In this document: one piece after another, positions 1 to 9,791 of the stretch
How positions within the stretch are numbered: the first letter of the stretch is position 1
How the letters are laid out: each line of letters opens with the position of its first letter
Translations under genes and position numbers: made by a program
Notes under the pieces: generated by a model
What the model saw: only the letters and a program-made list of their open reading frames with translations
The model's database searches: none
What the model was told of the DNA's origin: nothing
Source: Haplosporangium gracile
Taxonomy: Eukaryota; Mortierellomycota; Mortierellomycetes; Mortierellales; Mortierellaceae
NCBI GenBank assembly: GCA_015499985.1
Contig: JAAAUF010000761.1
Location: forward strand, 1 to 20,365
Length of the DNA: 20,365 bases
Direction: 5' to 3'

Positions 1-98
1 GTTTATTGGTAGAAAAGGAATTGGAATCTAGTCATTTTTTTTTTCTTTTTAAAATGAGCTCCTATTGAAAAACCAAGAAGAGTCTATACTCGTACAAC

Positions 99-125
99 TT
101 TTTTTTTTTTTTTTTTTTTTTTTTT
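99..125. repeat. 27-nt T homopolymer
   Basis: Twenty-seven consecutive T residues on the plus strand, read as an A run on the minus strand. Its last T is also part of the minus-strand TGA that closes the 80-codon frame at 125-367. It could be simple slippage DNA or the remnant of a poly(A) tail from a retrocopied transcript; no target-site duplication was identified. Confidence 0.9.
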
Positions 126-873
126 CATTTCTCTTTTGTAGAAATAAAACGAGTCCCTATGGACGCAGCGTGTTTCCCCTCGATGCCCAACAACAAGCTC
201 ATGGCCTCCCAAATAATAACTCGTAGTCCATGCCTATCCGTCACGTCGAGGATCTTAAGCAGGTTTTCTGAACCAAGCAACCCTAAGGACTCGTGCTCTA
301 TGAACAAAGCCATCAGTAGAGAGGATAGATGGCGGACATGTTTATTCCAATCCCAGCACACGTTCATCCATAGAGGGAGTTTGGGTTACCCTAAGGTTGA
401 GAATCGACTATTGCATACTACAGTCCTTGCAGTCAAAAACGGAGTACTACCCACAAGTTGGTTATGCTCAGAGGCCTGCAAGGCAGGGACTTTTTCAATG
501 CCTTAAATATCTAAACGCGGTGACGTTGGAAGTACGGACGGTAGTGACATTGTTGAGGTTGACTTTTGAGTCGGAAAAAAATTCACGCCACCAATTTTCC
601 ATGATTGATTTCTTTCAATTTTTTCACTGGATTTCCTATGCAGACTTGCTTGAGCAACTGCCATCTAATAATGTCCATTTTGCTGAAGCTAGTGCCGTTG
701 ACGCTGATACTGTTAATGTTGCTGCTTTTGATTCTGTTAACCATTGTACACAGAATACGACCCGTTCCTGACAACAGTAGCAGCACTCTGAACGTTCATC
801 TATCGCCGCCGAGAACCAAGAACAGGTACGGCCGGCGAGCTCAAACACCTGGTTTAATTACAAAACGTGCTAT

Positions 874-879
874 TTTATT
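874..879 (-). terminator. Poly(A) signal for the Slt11/RBM22 gene
   Basis: A perfect AATAAA on the minus strand lies about 50 nt beyond the stop codon at 927-929, inside AT-rich sequence. Spacing and sequence fit a cleavage and polyadenylation signal for the splicing-factor transcript. Confidence 0.55.
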
Positions 880-926
880 CAAGTCACTTAGCTGCACGCA
901 ATAACCATACCAGCCGCCAACAATAT

Positions 927-2491
927 CTACCTATACTTGCTGGTTGAACCCTGGTAAGTAGGATCCTGGCTTGGGTACGCAATCTTGGCGTTGCTGCCGG
1001 GGGGAGGAGGAGGGCCGGCCTGCAGGGCATCCATCACAGCTCCAGGTGTAGGTCCAGCCTTCTGTTGTTCACTCTTGGCGCCAACAGGTCTTGATTTTGC
1101 CCATGACACCCTCAACGCTGCGCCTTCGAGATTGATGCCTCCTCCTGCCTTCTCGAACGCCAACTCGGCTCCTGCTCTGGTTGCAAAGTTGATAAACGCG
1201 CAATTGTTCTTACGTGCAATCACAACCGACTTGAGCTCTCCAAACACGTAAAAGAATCCCTTCAAGTCCTTCTCTTGCACCGCATCCGTCAACCCAGTAA
1301 TGAACAAGGAGGTCTAAACAGCACAAAAAAATAGAAAGAGAAAGACTATCAATTAGTATGAGTCCTTTCTTGCTTATACTTGTGAGATAAAAGAAATACT
1401 GAGACTGAAAAAGGACGCGGATGCTTACAATGGTCTTGTCGTCTGGTGGGGTGAATTGCCGTCCTCCGCCTCCAGCCTTGGGGCCAGCAAGGATCTTGCG
1501 GGCGACAGGATCGTTGGTTCCATAGTATCGATCCTTGAGGTTCTGGTTCTTCAACTCTCCCTCCAGGGGCATTTCATGGCGGTAAGGACATTCAGCTCCA
1601 CGCGTACAGTTTCCCTTAACAAAGAATGAACAAATGTGCTGTCTGTTGCGCTTGTAGTAGGGCTCAGTCCTCTGCAGTTTCTTCAACATCTCACGTCCTG
1701 CAGACTCTGCCTTCCCGAATCCTCCTGATCCAAGTCCATTTTCTGTGCTTTGAAACTATTCAAGTAAATCAAACAAGGGCAAGTAAAAAAGCAAATTTGT
1801 CAGCCATATTGTCATTGAACAAGAGCGCAAAGAAACAATCAACATTTTAGACATGCAAGAATAAAAGGTCAACAACTTACGTGCGCATCCATGTTCTGAG
1901 CAAAGTATTCCTTGTTAACTTCCGATCGGGGTGCATTGTCTTCCAGTCCGAGGGCAGTATCACGAACTTGTACAGGCAATCCAAACTCCAAATCCAAGAG
2001 ACAAGTCTGGCAAACATTCTTGACCTTGGAGCATGTCTGGCAAATCTCTGTCTTCTTGAAACGCATGCCTACACCTGGACACCAACGGAACACTGTGAAG
2101 GGTCGTTCGCAGACCTTGCAAGCTTTTGCCTGTGATTGCTTGGTCTAAAATAATGTAGGTAAAAAAAGCGAGTAGGCTTTTAGTTAGTCCGCTTTCCTGT
2201 AAGCCGGCGGTGTCTTCCATTCTTTTTATCCATGACAAATGTTCGTCCTGAGTGCTGATGTCGTACCATGCGCAAGTAAGGGTTGTCACCCAGGCAAGTT
2301 TCACAGAGGATGGGGAAGGCCTAGTTGCATGAATGGAGGCAAAGTGGTTGGGTTGGTTAGAATACTTTGCCACAACGAGTAACAGTAACCGAGATTGCCT
2401 GGTTATTCACAGTTGCGTCTGCGATGTTTGTGGCTGCAAGTACCGATTCTTCCCATGAGACTTTGTTAGGATCTGCTTTGATTTGAGCCAT
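927..2491 (-). CDS. SLT11: Pre-mRNA splicing factor Slt11/Ecm2 (RBM22 type)
   Basis: Five exons on the minus strand: 2444-2491, 2267-2320, 1881-2144, 1429-1755 and 927-1313. All introns are GT-AG and the product is 359 aa. RBM22/Slt11 proteins sit at the catalytic centre of the activated spliceosome and contact U6 snRNA and the intron. N-terminal zinc-binding cysteine pairs are C22/C25, C43/C46, C69/C72 and C79/C82, around the signature [14 protein letters not shown] finger follows (C164, C172, C178, H182; [13 protein letters not shown]), then an RRM at about 232-305 with RNP2 LFITGL and RNP1 NNCAFINF. A short proline-rich tail ends near YPSQDP, as in human RBM22. Carrying both the CCCH finger and the paired N-terminal fingers resembles RBM22 rather than yeast Ecm2, which shares the work with Cwc2. 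The start was chosen because exon 1 joins in phase to give [13 protein letters not shown]. It is divergent from coilin. Confidence 0.95.
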
Positions 2492-2794
2492 GGCGCTGTA
2501 TTGATGATAAGTGAGATTGAAGAGAGAGGAGGTGGCAAACAAACGGTGAGAGGTATGATGCAAGTTGTCTGATCAAGCGCAAAAGAAACTCTTAAGTTCG
2601 AAGAAGTGGCTTATCAATCAATTTCGACCTTTCTTTTCTCTTTTAACTTCTTTTGCGCCTTGACTTTGACTCTACACACGACGCAGGACAATCACACAGG
2701 ACGACAGCTCATTCCAAACCGCTGATCAGGAACCTAATCAGCAAATCATTCACCACCAGCTGACAAATCCAGAAGCACTCCTTTTCCCTTCATC
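2492..2794. promoter_or_regulatory. Divergent promoter between Slt11/RBM22 and coilin
   Basis: Only 303 bp separate the two start codons, so the 5' UTRs and promoters of both genes must fit here. The stretch just outside each ATG is pyrimidine-rich on the sense strand: 2492-2530 read on the minus strand, and about 2628-2660 on the plus strand. No clear TATA box was seen. An 11-bp inverted repeat sits inside the region and could serve both directions. Bidirectional control is inferred from the geometry. Confidence 0.7.
2577..2658. repeat. Inverted repeat in the divergent promoter
   Basis: The arm GCGCAAAAGAA at 2577-2587 is matched by its exact reverse complement TTCTTTTGCGC at 2648-2658, with a 60-bp spacer. 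The match extends imperfectly outward (TCAA next to the GCGC end of each arm, with one extra G in the second arm). The arms lie 85 bp from the Slt11 ATG and 136 bp from the coilin ATG. The wide spacer makes two copies of a factor-binding site more likely than an RNA hairpin; no known factor is assigned. Confidence 0.6.
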
Positions 2795-4891
2795 ATGCGA
2801 ATCCGCCTGGCCTTTGAGGACCCACTGCCAGCATACAAGTGCTGGTATGAGATCCCCGCCTCGTGCTCGACTATCCGCGACCTCCAACGGGCCGTCAGGA
2901 AGGGTTTCAACCTGGATCAATACTGCAAGACCACGCGTCTTGATCTCGATGGGTTCTTTCTCTTGCCCGCGTCTACCATTGCTGGTTCCTTGAAAGATGA
3001 CGACCTTCTTCAGTATGTTTTTTTTAAGATCATACGCACACCTTTTATCGAAAGAGAGAGCGAGCCCAATCAAAATACGACAAGCTATTAATTTTCAAGC
3101 CGTTTTTATTTGCTTTTGTAGAGTCATGATCAGGAGAAAGGGCGACAGCTTGCCACCACGCAATCTTCCAGTGTCAGGAGGAAAGAAGCGATCAAGTGAG
3201 GACGCTGGACTCTCAAATAGTGATAGGAAGTCGTCGAAAAAGATCAAATCCACACCGCACAACAAGAAACCAACAGTACCACTTGTCAAACAGGACAACG
3301 CACAGAAGCAGCAGTCTGGACAGGGTCAACAGAGACAACAGCAACCCAGTGGGCAGAAGAACAACGAAAAGAACAGACAGAACAACAAGAAGGCGAAGCA
3401 GAATAACAATAGCCAGATACAACAGAACAGCAACAAGTCGCAGCAAAACAATCAGCAGTCGACATCCAAAGTCAGCGGCAACGCGCAAGACAAGGGCAAC
3501 AAGAACAATAAGACAAATGCAGCCTCCAATACGAACACCAGCAACAACGCCGCAAACACCAACGCTCAGAATCCCAAGGGAGCTGTGAAAATCGGTACCA
3601 AGGGACTGAAAAACAGCAGAACAGCGGTCACTGACCGTAAACAATCCGTGAACGAAAGACGGAAGGTCCGCTTCGCGCCAGGGTTATCATCACAGCGGAA
3701 GAGGACAACGGTGACTGAGAGCTCTTCCGACGACTCTTCCGACAACGACTCTTCCGACAACGACTCTTCCGACAACGACTCTTCCGACAGTAGCAGCAGC
3801 GATTCCTCTGATAGTAGCAAGGACTCGTCGGACAGCAGTAACAGCGATTCCGACAGCAGCGACAGCGACAGCAACAGCAACAAAAAGAACGAAACGAAGG
3901 CAGTTGCCACCCGGATAGTTCCAGGAAAGGGCATGGGCGCAACAAAGTCCCGGAACGCGCGTCGCAGGCTTCTCAAGATGAAACTCGCTGAGGCTCGTGA
4001 AGAAGCAGACTCGAAATCAGACTCTTCGGGCACCAACCATTTGAAGAGACACCCCATAGCGGTAACGAGACTCGTTGACGCCACGCCAGAAACGCCACCC
4101 CTCCAGACATCTGGAAAGGCCGCAAAGACTGCATCTCAAGCAAATGGAAAGGACTCTGCTTATGACAACAAGAAGACAGTCTCTCCTCAAGCGAACGGGA
4201 AAGCAACTGCTCAAGCTTCTGCGCGACCAAAAGTCTTCATGACTAGCGTTGACCTCAAGGACGGCGAGCTTATGACTAAGACAGCCCCGAAACGCGTCAC
4301 TCGATCCAGCCAGAAGAAGCCCAACGGCGCCACCCAAGAAGCACCAGCAACACCTCAGCCCGAGACCGTCGTCAAGCAGAAAGATTCGGGAAACAACAAG
4401 ACAGTGGCAACTGAGAAGGACTCTGACGACACATCTGAGGCGGACGTGACTCCTCGGGACTACAACAGTCTGCTTAAACCCGAAGACAATCTGGCTGTCG
4501 GCGATTTGATTGCGTTCAAGGTATGAGCTGTTCTATGGAAACTGCTGCTTCGATAGCAGAAAAGCTCACCAGACGCTTGTTGAACACCCCACTAAATTGT
4601 AATGCCTCTGTGATATGCTTTTCTTAGACATTGGAGATGGGGCCTTCGTACGAGCCTATCATCTCTGACTTCAAGGAGGCGACGGTGCTTTCTTCTTCGA
4701 TGACGGATATGACAGCCGAGGTTCAACTCGCACGGCAGTTCAGAACACCTGTTCAACTGGATGATGATGGCAACCCCATTCTGGGCAAGTTTGACATCTA
4801 TGACGAGGAAGAGGTTGAGCGTGCTCGTCGAGGCATTGTTTCCCTGGACATTCTGGGACTCGCTGACTGCCGGATTATCTCCAAGAAGTAG
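2795..4891 (+). CDS. COIL: Coilin, Cajal-body scaffold protein
   Basis: Three exons (2795-3012, 3122-4520, 4628-4891) with GT-AG introns encode 626 aa. Coilin scaffolds Cajal bodies, where snRNPs mature. Residues 1 to about 80 match the ubiquitin-like self-association domain: MRIRLAFEDPLP, LDGFFLLPA and a KDDDLLQ end comparable to the DND..L of animal coilin. The middle is disordered: basic stretches near 90-120, a Q/N/K-rich segment (about 132-226), an acidic serine tract (about 273-327) built partly from a tandem repeat, and SRNARRRLLK at 349-358, resembling a basic motif of plant coilins. The C-terminus (about 518-626) matches the Tudor-like domain: RDYNSLL, VGDLIAFK, then LEMGPSYEPIISDFKEATVLS and GKFDIYDEEE after the last splice. 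That splice falls inside the conserved IAFK-LLE stretch, which supports the intron. It is divergent from the splicing-factor gene. Length is similar to vertebrate coilin (576 aa in human). Confidence 0.9.
3732..3791 (+). repeat. 15-bp coding minisatellite in coilin
   Basis: Three exact tandem copies of GACTCTTCCGACAAC occupy 3732-3776, followed by a fourth diverged copy to 3791. Each encodes Asp-Ser-Ser-Asp-Asn. The units extend the acidic serine tract of coilin without breaking frame. Such Ser-Asp tracts are typical CK2-like phosphorylation substrates; that role is inferred. Confidence 0.85.
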
Positions 4892-4924
4892 GCCGTTCTT
4901 TCCCTCTTCTGAAATGATAGGCAA

Positions 4925-4930
4925 AATAAA
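4925..4930 (+). terminator. Poly(A) signal for coilin
   Basis: A perfect AATAAA lies 33 nt past the coilin stop codon, followed by AT-rich sequence. It is the closest match to a polyadenylation signal downstream of this gene. Confidence 0.6.
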
Positions 4931-5442
4931 GCTAATCCTAGCTATTGTTGCGGCTCTTTGGAGATGTGTAGAGAATGTTGTTGCGGTGACAGTAGTAGGA
5001 AAATGATGCCCGAAATAGCTCATTGTTAACTATTTATGCCCCTGAATTGCACGCGACCTTAATTCGTGCAATCTCCGATCCACCTCACCTGAGACTCCTG
5101 ACTTGAGTGTCCTTTTCGTCTGACGATACGACCACAAGAGGGTATCACACGGTCACTTTCTTTGCACTAAGAAGGAGGGAGAGTGAGAAGTAAGCACTGG
5201 CTCAGAAGGGAAAAACTGATTCGAGGGCTCTTCGGTGAGGGGTGATTCTTCATTCTTTCTTGCTCACATTGAACATGCAACAAATAAGCACAACAAACAA
5301 AGCGCAAACGTTCGAAAAGTCGACGTACACACAATGGCGTTCTGACATGGTGAATGAGATTCGCTTTACGAGGAGATACAGGTTGACCAAAGCGCAACAT
5401 GCAGAGCGCAAAGAACTCAAGGCACACGAATTATGATCCATT

Positions 5443-5443
<1 letters not shown>

Positions 5444-5473
<30 letters not shown>
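5444..5473. repeat. TG dinucleotide microsatellite
   Basis: An uninterrupted run of about 14 TG units in non-coding sequence downstream of coilin. Confidence 0.85.
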
Positions 5474-5887
5474 TTTGTTTGTCTTTTCCTTCTTCTCCTT
5501 CTTACCTCCTCTGTTTTGTGTTTCGATCACGGACACGGACACGAGATTGAAAGAAAATAGGGTTAAGTGAGGGTCTTATTGTGTGTGTATTTTACGCCAT
5601 GTGGCCCATGCATTTTGTATGGCCCGCTCACTCGGAAGTCAGGAAGAATAGAAGAATAGGAGAAAGGGGGTGATGACAGATCAGTAGCAGAAAGACAATA
5701 GGACACGAGGGATGGATTGAAGAGGTGCCTGCTCATTTGTTTATATGCCTTGTGTTCGTGTGAGTGTAGGTTGAGACAGTAGTCATCATAGTCCTCCTGT
5801 AGTATGCTTTACAAATAATCTGCTTGGCCTCGGAATACTGTAAGGGAGTAAGTTGTCCTTGTTCCTCCTCTGTCGCTGTCAAGTCAT

Positions 5888-5940
5888 CCCCAGCCAGCCA
5901 GCCAGCCATTTATCCATCCAGCCCATCGATCCAGCCAGTT
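5888..5940. repeat. CCAG/CCAT tetranucleotide repeat
   Basis: Four tandem CCAG units followed by scattered CCAT, CCAG and GATCCAG copies in the intergenic region. It is a degenerate short tandem repeat with no coding sense. Confidence 0.7.
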
Positions 5941-6184
5941 GCCGTGGCTTTTTCTTGTCTTTCCTGTGGTCCTGAACCTGTATGCACTTGTTCCTGTGGT
6001 CTACTACGAGTGGCTGACAATCGATTGATTATCCCCCACCACCCCTTCTCTGGGACATGACCCCCAATCTCGTTTAGTGGACTATCGACTGAAGAAGACA
6101 AGCAGCTGTTTCATTTTCACCGCCACTAGTCCATCCCCACTTATCAATGCTGCTCATCCTCTTCCGCCTTTTTTTCTATTTCTA

Positions 6185-6300
6185 CTTCTCTTCTTCCTCC
6201 TCTTCCTCCTCTTCCTCCTCTTCTCCTCTTCCTCCTCTTCCTCCTCTTTCTCCTCTTCCTCCTCTTCCTCCTCTTCTCCTCTTCATCTTCTTCATCCTCT
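6185..6300. repeat. TTCCTCCTC pyrimidine minisatellite
   Basis: A tract of TTCCTCCTC, TCTCCTC and related units, almost free of purines on the plus strand. It sits about 270 bp before the peptidase start codon, in its promoter or 5' UTR. Long homopurine-homopyrimidine tracts can affect nucleosome placement or form triplex DNA; no effect can be read from sequence alone. Confidence 0.85.
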
Positions 6301-6573
6301 TACCCTCCACTTCCCTTGCCTGCCCCCCTCCCCTTCTGGCAAGAGTACCGCCTTCTCCCTTTCATTTCCTTACCTCTCTCTCTTCCCTTACAGACTTCCC
6401 TCTGACGAATACCAAAAAACCAATTCTCTCGCACATTTTTATGACCATTTCCTTCTCCTCATAAATATCCATCTTTTATCGTTCTATCCTCCTCCCCTCT
6501 CCACCTCCCTCTCTTTCTTCTTTCCCTCTCCTCTGCATTTCAACAGCCCAAATCATATACATATCCAGCCTGA

Positions 6574-9500
6574 ATGGAAACTATCAACGCCCTCAAACAT
6601 CGCCATTTCAACAACGCCTTCGACAATGACGACGACGACAACAACAATACACCCACTGTCTCCCTCTTCTCCCCCGAGACTCTAGTCGACGCCGCCATCC
6701 GCTCCCCCTTTGGTGGCGCATTTATGGGCGACCACCGGACTTCGAAAGCAAGCACAGGCCACCACCGCAAATCCACCAGCACCACTAGTCAGTACAGCCT
6801 TGGCGCCGCCAAGAAGACCCATTCTGGTTTCTCCGGCCTCAAGACCATCCTTTCCGCCTGGGCTGTCTTCCTCGGGTTCCTGGCTGTGATTGTCATGGTC
6901 ATGTTCCAGGTCCACTACACGCTCCCTGTTCCTATCTATGAGGGCCAAGATCCCGTCACGGGCAAGCTCCAGTTCTCGGAGGAGAATGTCCGAGTCGTCG
7001 TCCGACATATGACCAGGGACATTGGCTACAGAGTCGTCGGCACAGAGCAGGAACTTGAGACCAAGAACTACCTCATCAAGGAACTTGCGGCTTTGAAGGA
7101 CCAGGCTAGACTCGAGTCTCTTCGAGGTTCACAGGATTTGCCCAACTTTGACATGTGGGTCCAAGTGGGAGATGGGTCCCACCGCTTTGACTTTATGTCC
7201 AAAGGTTTGTTGTTACTACTCTTCTCTATCCTTTAACATCCTCCTTCGTTGTCATCTTGCTTTTCGATAAGGGAAGTGGACTAGTTACCACATGAACTAA
7301 GCCTTTTTCTTTCTTTGTGTCTTCGCCCCTAATGGTACTGTCACACAGTGGTGATGAAGATGTACACTAACATGACCAACATCATCGTCCGTCTGTCCTG
7401 TGGTCCCGAGTGCGACGAAAATGCTATTCTGTTAAATGCTCACTACGATACAACTCTTGGCAGTCCTGGAGCTGCTGACGATGCCCTCGGTTGCGGTGTC
7501 ATGATGGAGATCCTTCGCATCATGTCCCTCCGACCCGCTCCTAAGAAGAATAGTATCATTTTCCGTAAGTGTGATCATTTTTAAATCTCATTGTGTATAT
7601 TTGTTAGCTTATGCTCGTGCCTTGGCTTGGCTCTTATTTTGCCAATATTTTAACCGTTGCTTCGTTTTTTTTCCGACGACTACGTGTACGAACGATAGTG
7701 TTCAATGGAGGAGAAGAGTCTCTGCAGGACGCGTCGCATTACTTTATTACTCAGCACGAACTCAAGGACAAGGTCCGCGCGGTCGTCAATCTCGAGGCAT
7801 GCGGCACATCTGGCCCCGAGATTCTCTTCCAGGCCAACTCACGGGAAATGATCGATGCCTATACAACTGTTCCTTACCCTCACGGAACCGTCCTTGCCAA
7901 CGATTTGTTTGCTACCGGGCTCATCCTCTCCGACACCGACTTTCGGCAATTTTATGACTACGGTAACTTAACAGGACTGGATATGGCGGTGTACAAGAAC
8001 AGTTATTTGTATCACACTCACTTGGATCTAGACGAATTTTTGGAGAGCGGGCTGCCTCAGCATATGGGCGAGAATGCCCTTGCCTTGGCGACATACCTGA
8101 CCAACGAGGCAAACCTGGTCGGCCTCGAGATGACGTCGAGCGTGGTTTTCTTTGATGTGTTTGGACTCTTCTTTGTTGCCTACTCCTGGACAGCCGCAAT
8201 CCGATCGCATGTGCTGATTGGCGGAATTGCCCTGTTGACGATGGCGTCTCAGATCTCTCGTCCATCGGTTCGAGGCACGGTGTCGATCTTCCTCTCGTTC
8301 ATTGTCGCACTACTCCTACCCAACTTTTCGGTTGTCTTACTCAAGGCTCTGGGCACTTCAATGCAGTGGTTCTCGCACGAGTGGCTGTCGGTCTTCCTCT
8401 TTGGACCCATGTCCCTGGCCGGAATGTTCACGGTCCAGTATCTCTTCCACAACAAGAAAGCAAGCAGTGGCGCCAACGAGTTGAGCACCTTTTCCAGTCT
8501 CCAGTTGTTCTTCACGATTGCTCTCGGTGTAGTCTCCTATGTCGAACTTGCGAGCAGTTATGTCTTTGCGCTTTTTACCCTCAGCATCACGGTCGCCTTG
8601 ATCTTCAACCACAAGAAGGCAGCCATGGAACGCCGCGATGGACCTGAAGTATTTAGTATCGACTATGCGACTTACTTTATCGCAGCCCTCCTCCCGACAT
8701 CGTACTTTTCGTTCGTCTGCTTCAGTCTGCTGGACATGTTTATTCCTCTGACTGGTCGTATTGGTGTAGATGCCCCTGTTGATCATATCGTTGCCGTCTT
8801 GTCGGGCTTTGTCACGTTTGTGTTTTGCCCGCCCTTGCTCGCCTTTGCTCACCGGTTTGGTCGCAAGGTCCTCAAGCGCATTGTTCTTACCCTCCTTGCC
8901 TTCCACTTGATCATCGTTCTCTTATCGTCGGCGATTATGTCTCCTTATGACGAACTCCACCCTAAGCGCGTGTTTGTCCAGCACGTCCGCAACATGGTCT
9001 CTGGCGAGTCGGTCCTCTACCTGGCCCATGCCGACCCTGGCCCATTCTACGAGCCCTATGTGACCGAAGTTGAGACGATGTTCAACGCCAAATCTACATT
9101 CCGAACTGCATCCGACAACCCGACCGACTGGAACGCCATCTACCCTTTCAACCAGTTCTTGGAGTCCTATGTCCTTGACACAACGCCTTATATCCGTGCC
9201 CAGACGACCAACAAAACCATCGCCGAGTCGATCGCACCCCTGACGGATCTGATTCGAGGCGCACCCAAGTTGACTGCCGAGAATGTTCACTACGATCCCA
9301 AGACAGGTCTGCGTCGTTTGACCATCCTGTGTACCCACCCCGAGTATATCTGGACAGTCGCCAGTTTCGATACCCATCTCTCGTCGTGGTCCTTGGGCTC
9401 GTCGGACCCGTTCCCGTACGCGAAGCATTATGTGATTCGACATGTGGGCGGGTTTGTCAGTGATGGGTGGAGGATTGATCTGGAGTACTATGCGACGGGT

Positions 9501-9680
9501 CCTGATGATAAGTTAAGGGTGGAGTTGACGGCTATGGAAACGGAGGGTTTTGGAAGGGATACGGAGAGAGAGTTAGAGGGGAGTGGGGAGATCGGAGTGA
9601 TGAGACAGATTGTTAAGCAGCGACCACTCTGGACCACCTTGACCTACTTTTCTATCTTGACCGATAGTTTCGAGTTATAG
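6574..9680 (+). CDS. M28-family multi-pass membrane metallopeptidase (ERMP1/Pff1-like)
   Basis: Exons 6574-7204, 7349-7564 and 7699-9680 join in phase to 942 aa, close to human ERMP1 (904) and yeast vacuolar Pff1 (976). A cytosolic-looking N-terminus with a polar D/N run precedes one membrane segment (about 92-114). The M28 zinc-aminopeptidase domain follows. Its two-zinc ligands can be read: H242 and D244 in AHYDT, D254 in SPGAADD, E288 (general base) and E289 in FNGGEE, E315 in NLEACG, and H388 in YLYHTHLD. About eight to nine further hydrophobic segments follow from residue 430 or so, then a soluble C-terminal domain. All catalytic residues are present, so activity is expected. In animals the family acts in the ER; in yeast it is in the vacuole membrane. 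The site here cannot be decided. The first ATG after the pyrimidine tract opens the frame. It converges on the monooxygenase gene. Confidence 0.93.
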
Positions 9681-9727
9681 TTGGTCTCTCTCCTTTTCTT
9701 CCGTTTGTAAAGTGCTTGTTCAATTTG

Positions 9728-9733
9728 TTTATT
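9728..9733 (-). terminator. Poly(A) signal for the FAD monooxygenase
   Basis: AATAAA on the minus strand, 58 nt beyond the monooxygenase stop. It lies inside the 3' region of the converging peptidase gene, upstream of that gene's own signal, so both transcripts probably overlap. Confidence 0.5.
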
Positions 9734-9752
9734 AAAAAAAAAAAAAGATAAA

Positions 9753-9758
9753 AATAAA
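9753..9758 (+). terminator. Poly(A) signal for the M28 peptidase
   Basis: AATAAA in an A-rich stretch, 72 nt past the peptidase stop codon and only 33 nt from the end of the converging monooxygenase CDS. Confidence 0.5.
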
Positions 9759-9791
9759 AAGGATGAAATATCGAATATGTTTGAACAAGAT

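Larger units (their letters stand above)
1..926. other. Intergenic region, no supported gene
   Basis: This is AT-rich sequence at the window's left edge, downstream of the minus-strand splicing-factor gene. I found no conserved motif, tRNA fold or splice-compatible exon chain on either strand. The only notable reading frame is an 80-codon minus-strand frame (367 down to 125) that ends directly at a long T run. An in-frame stop lies just upstream of its ATG, and I recognise no family in it. It may be degraded gene or retrocopy material, or chance. Confidence 0.6.
4892..6573. other. Intergenic region between coilin and the M28 peptidase
   Basis: About 1.7 kb without a convincing gene. It begins with the coilin 3' end and poly(A) signal. 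It then holds a short open frame from 5275 to 5436 (53 codons, basic, no recognised family), a TG microsatellite, a CCAG run near 5890 and a long pyrimidine block from about 6150 to 6560 that leads to the peptidase start. No tRNA-like fold or splice-compatible exon chain was found. Confidence 0.6.

Noticed and set aside
1741..1757. Alternative acceptor (CACAG) for exon 4 of the splicing-factor gene
   Set aside because: Its phase does not fit the preceding exon and leads to an early stop. The AG at 1756-1757 keeps phase 0 and gives an in-frame link between the zinc-finger exons.
3196..3644. Long open frames on other frames and the opposite strand of the coilin exon
   Set aside because: They arise from the low-complexity A/C-rich repeats of coilin; their hydrophobic or Arg-rich runs are shadows of the N/Q/K codons.
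5275..5436. Small plus-strand open frame of 53 codons in the intergenic region after coilin
   Set aside because: It is basic and starts at an ATG, but there is no recognised family, splice partner or conserved signal, and it runs towards a TG microsatellite. One such frame is expected by chance in 1.7 kb.
6077..6685. Ser/Pro/Phe-rich plus-strand frame of 202 codons upstream of the peptidase
   Set aside because: Its composition is entirely due to the TTCCTCCTC pyrimidine tract, and it overlaps the well-supported peptidase start in another frame.
8358..8906. Minus-strand frames of up to 182 codons inside the M28 peptidase
   Set aside because: They lie opposite membrane-segment codons of a gene with intact catalytic motifs, and show no family resemblance.
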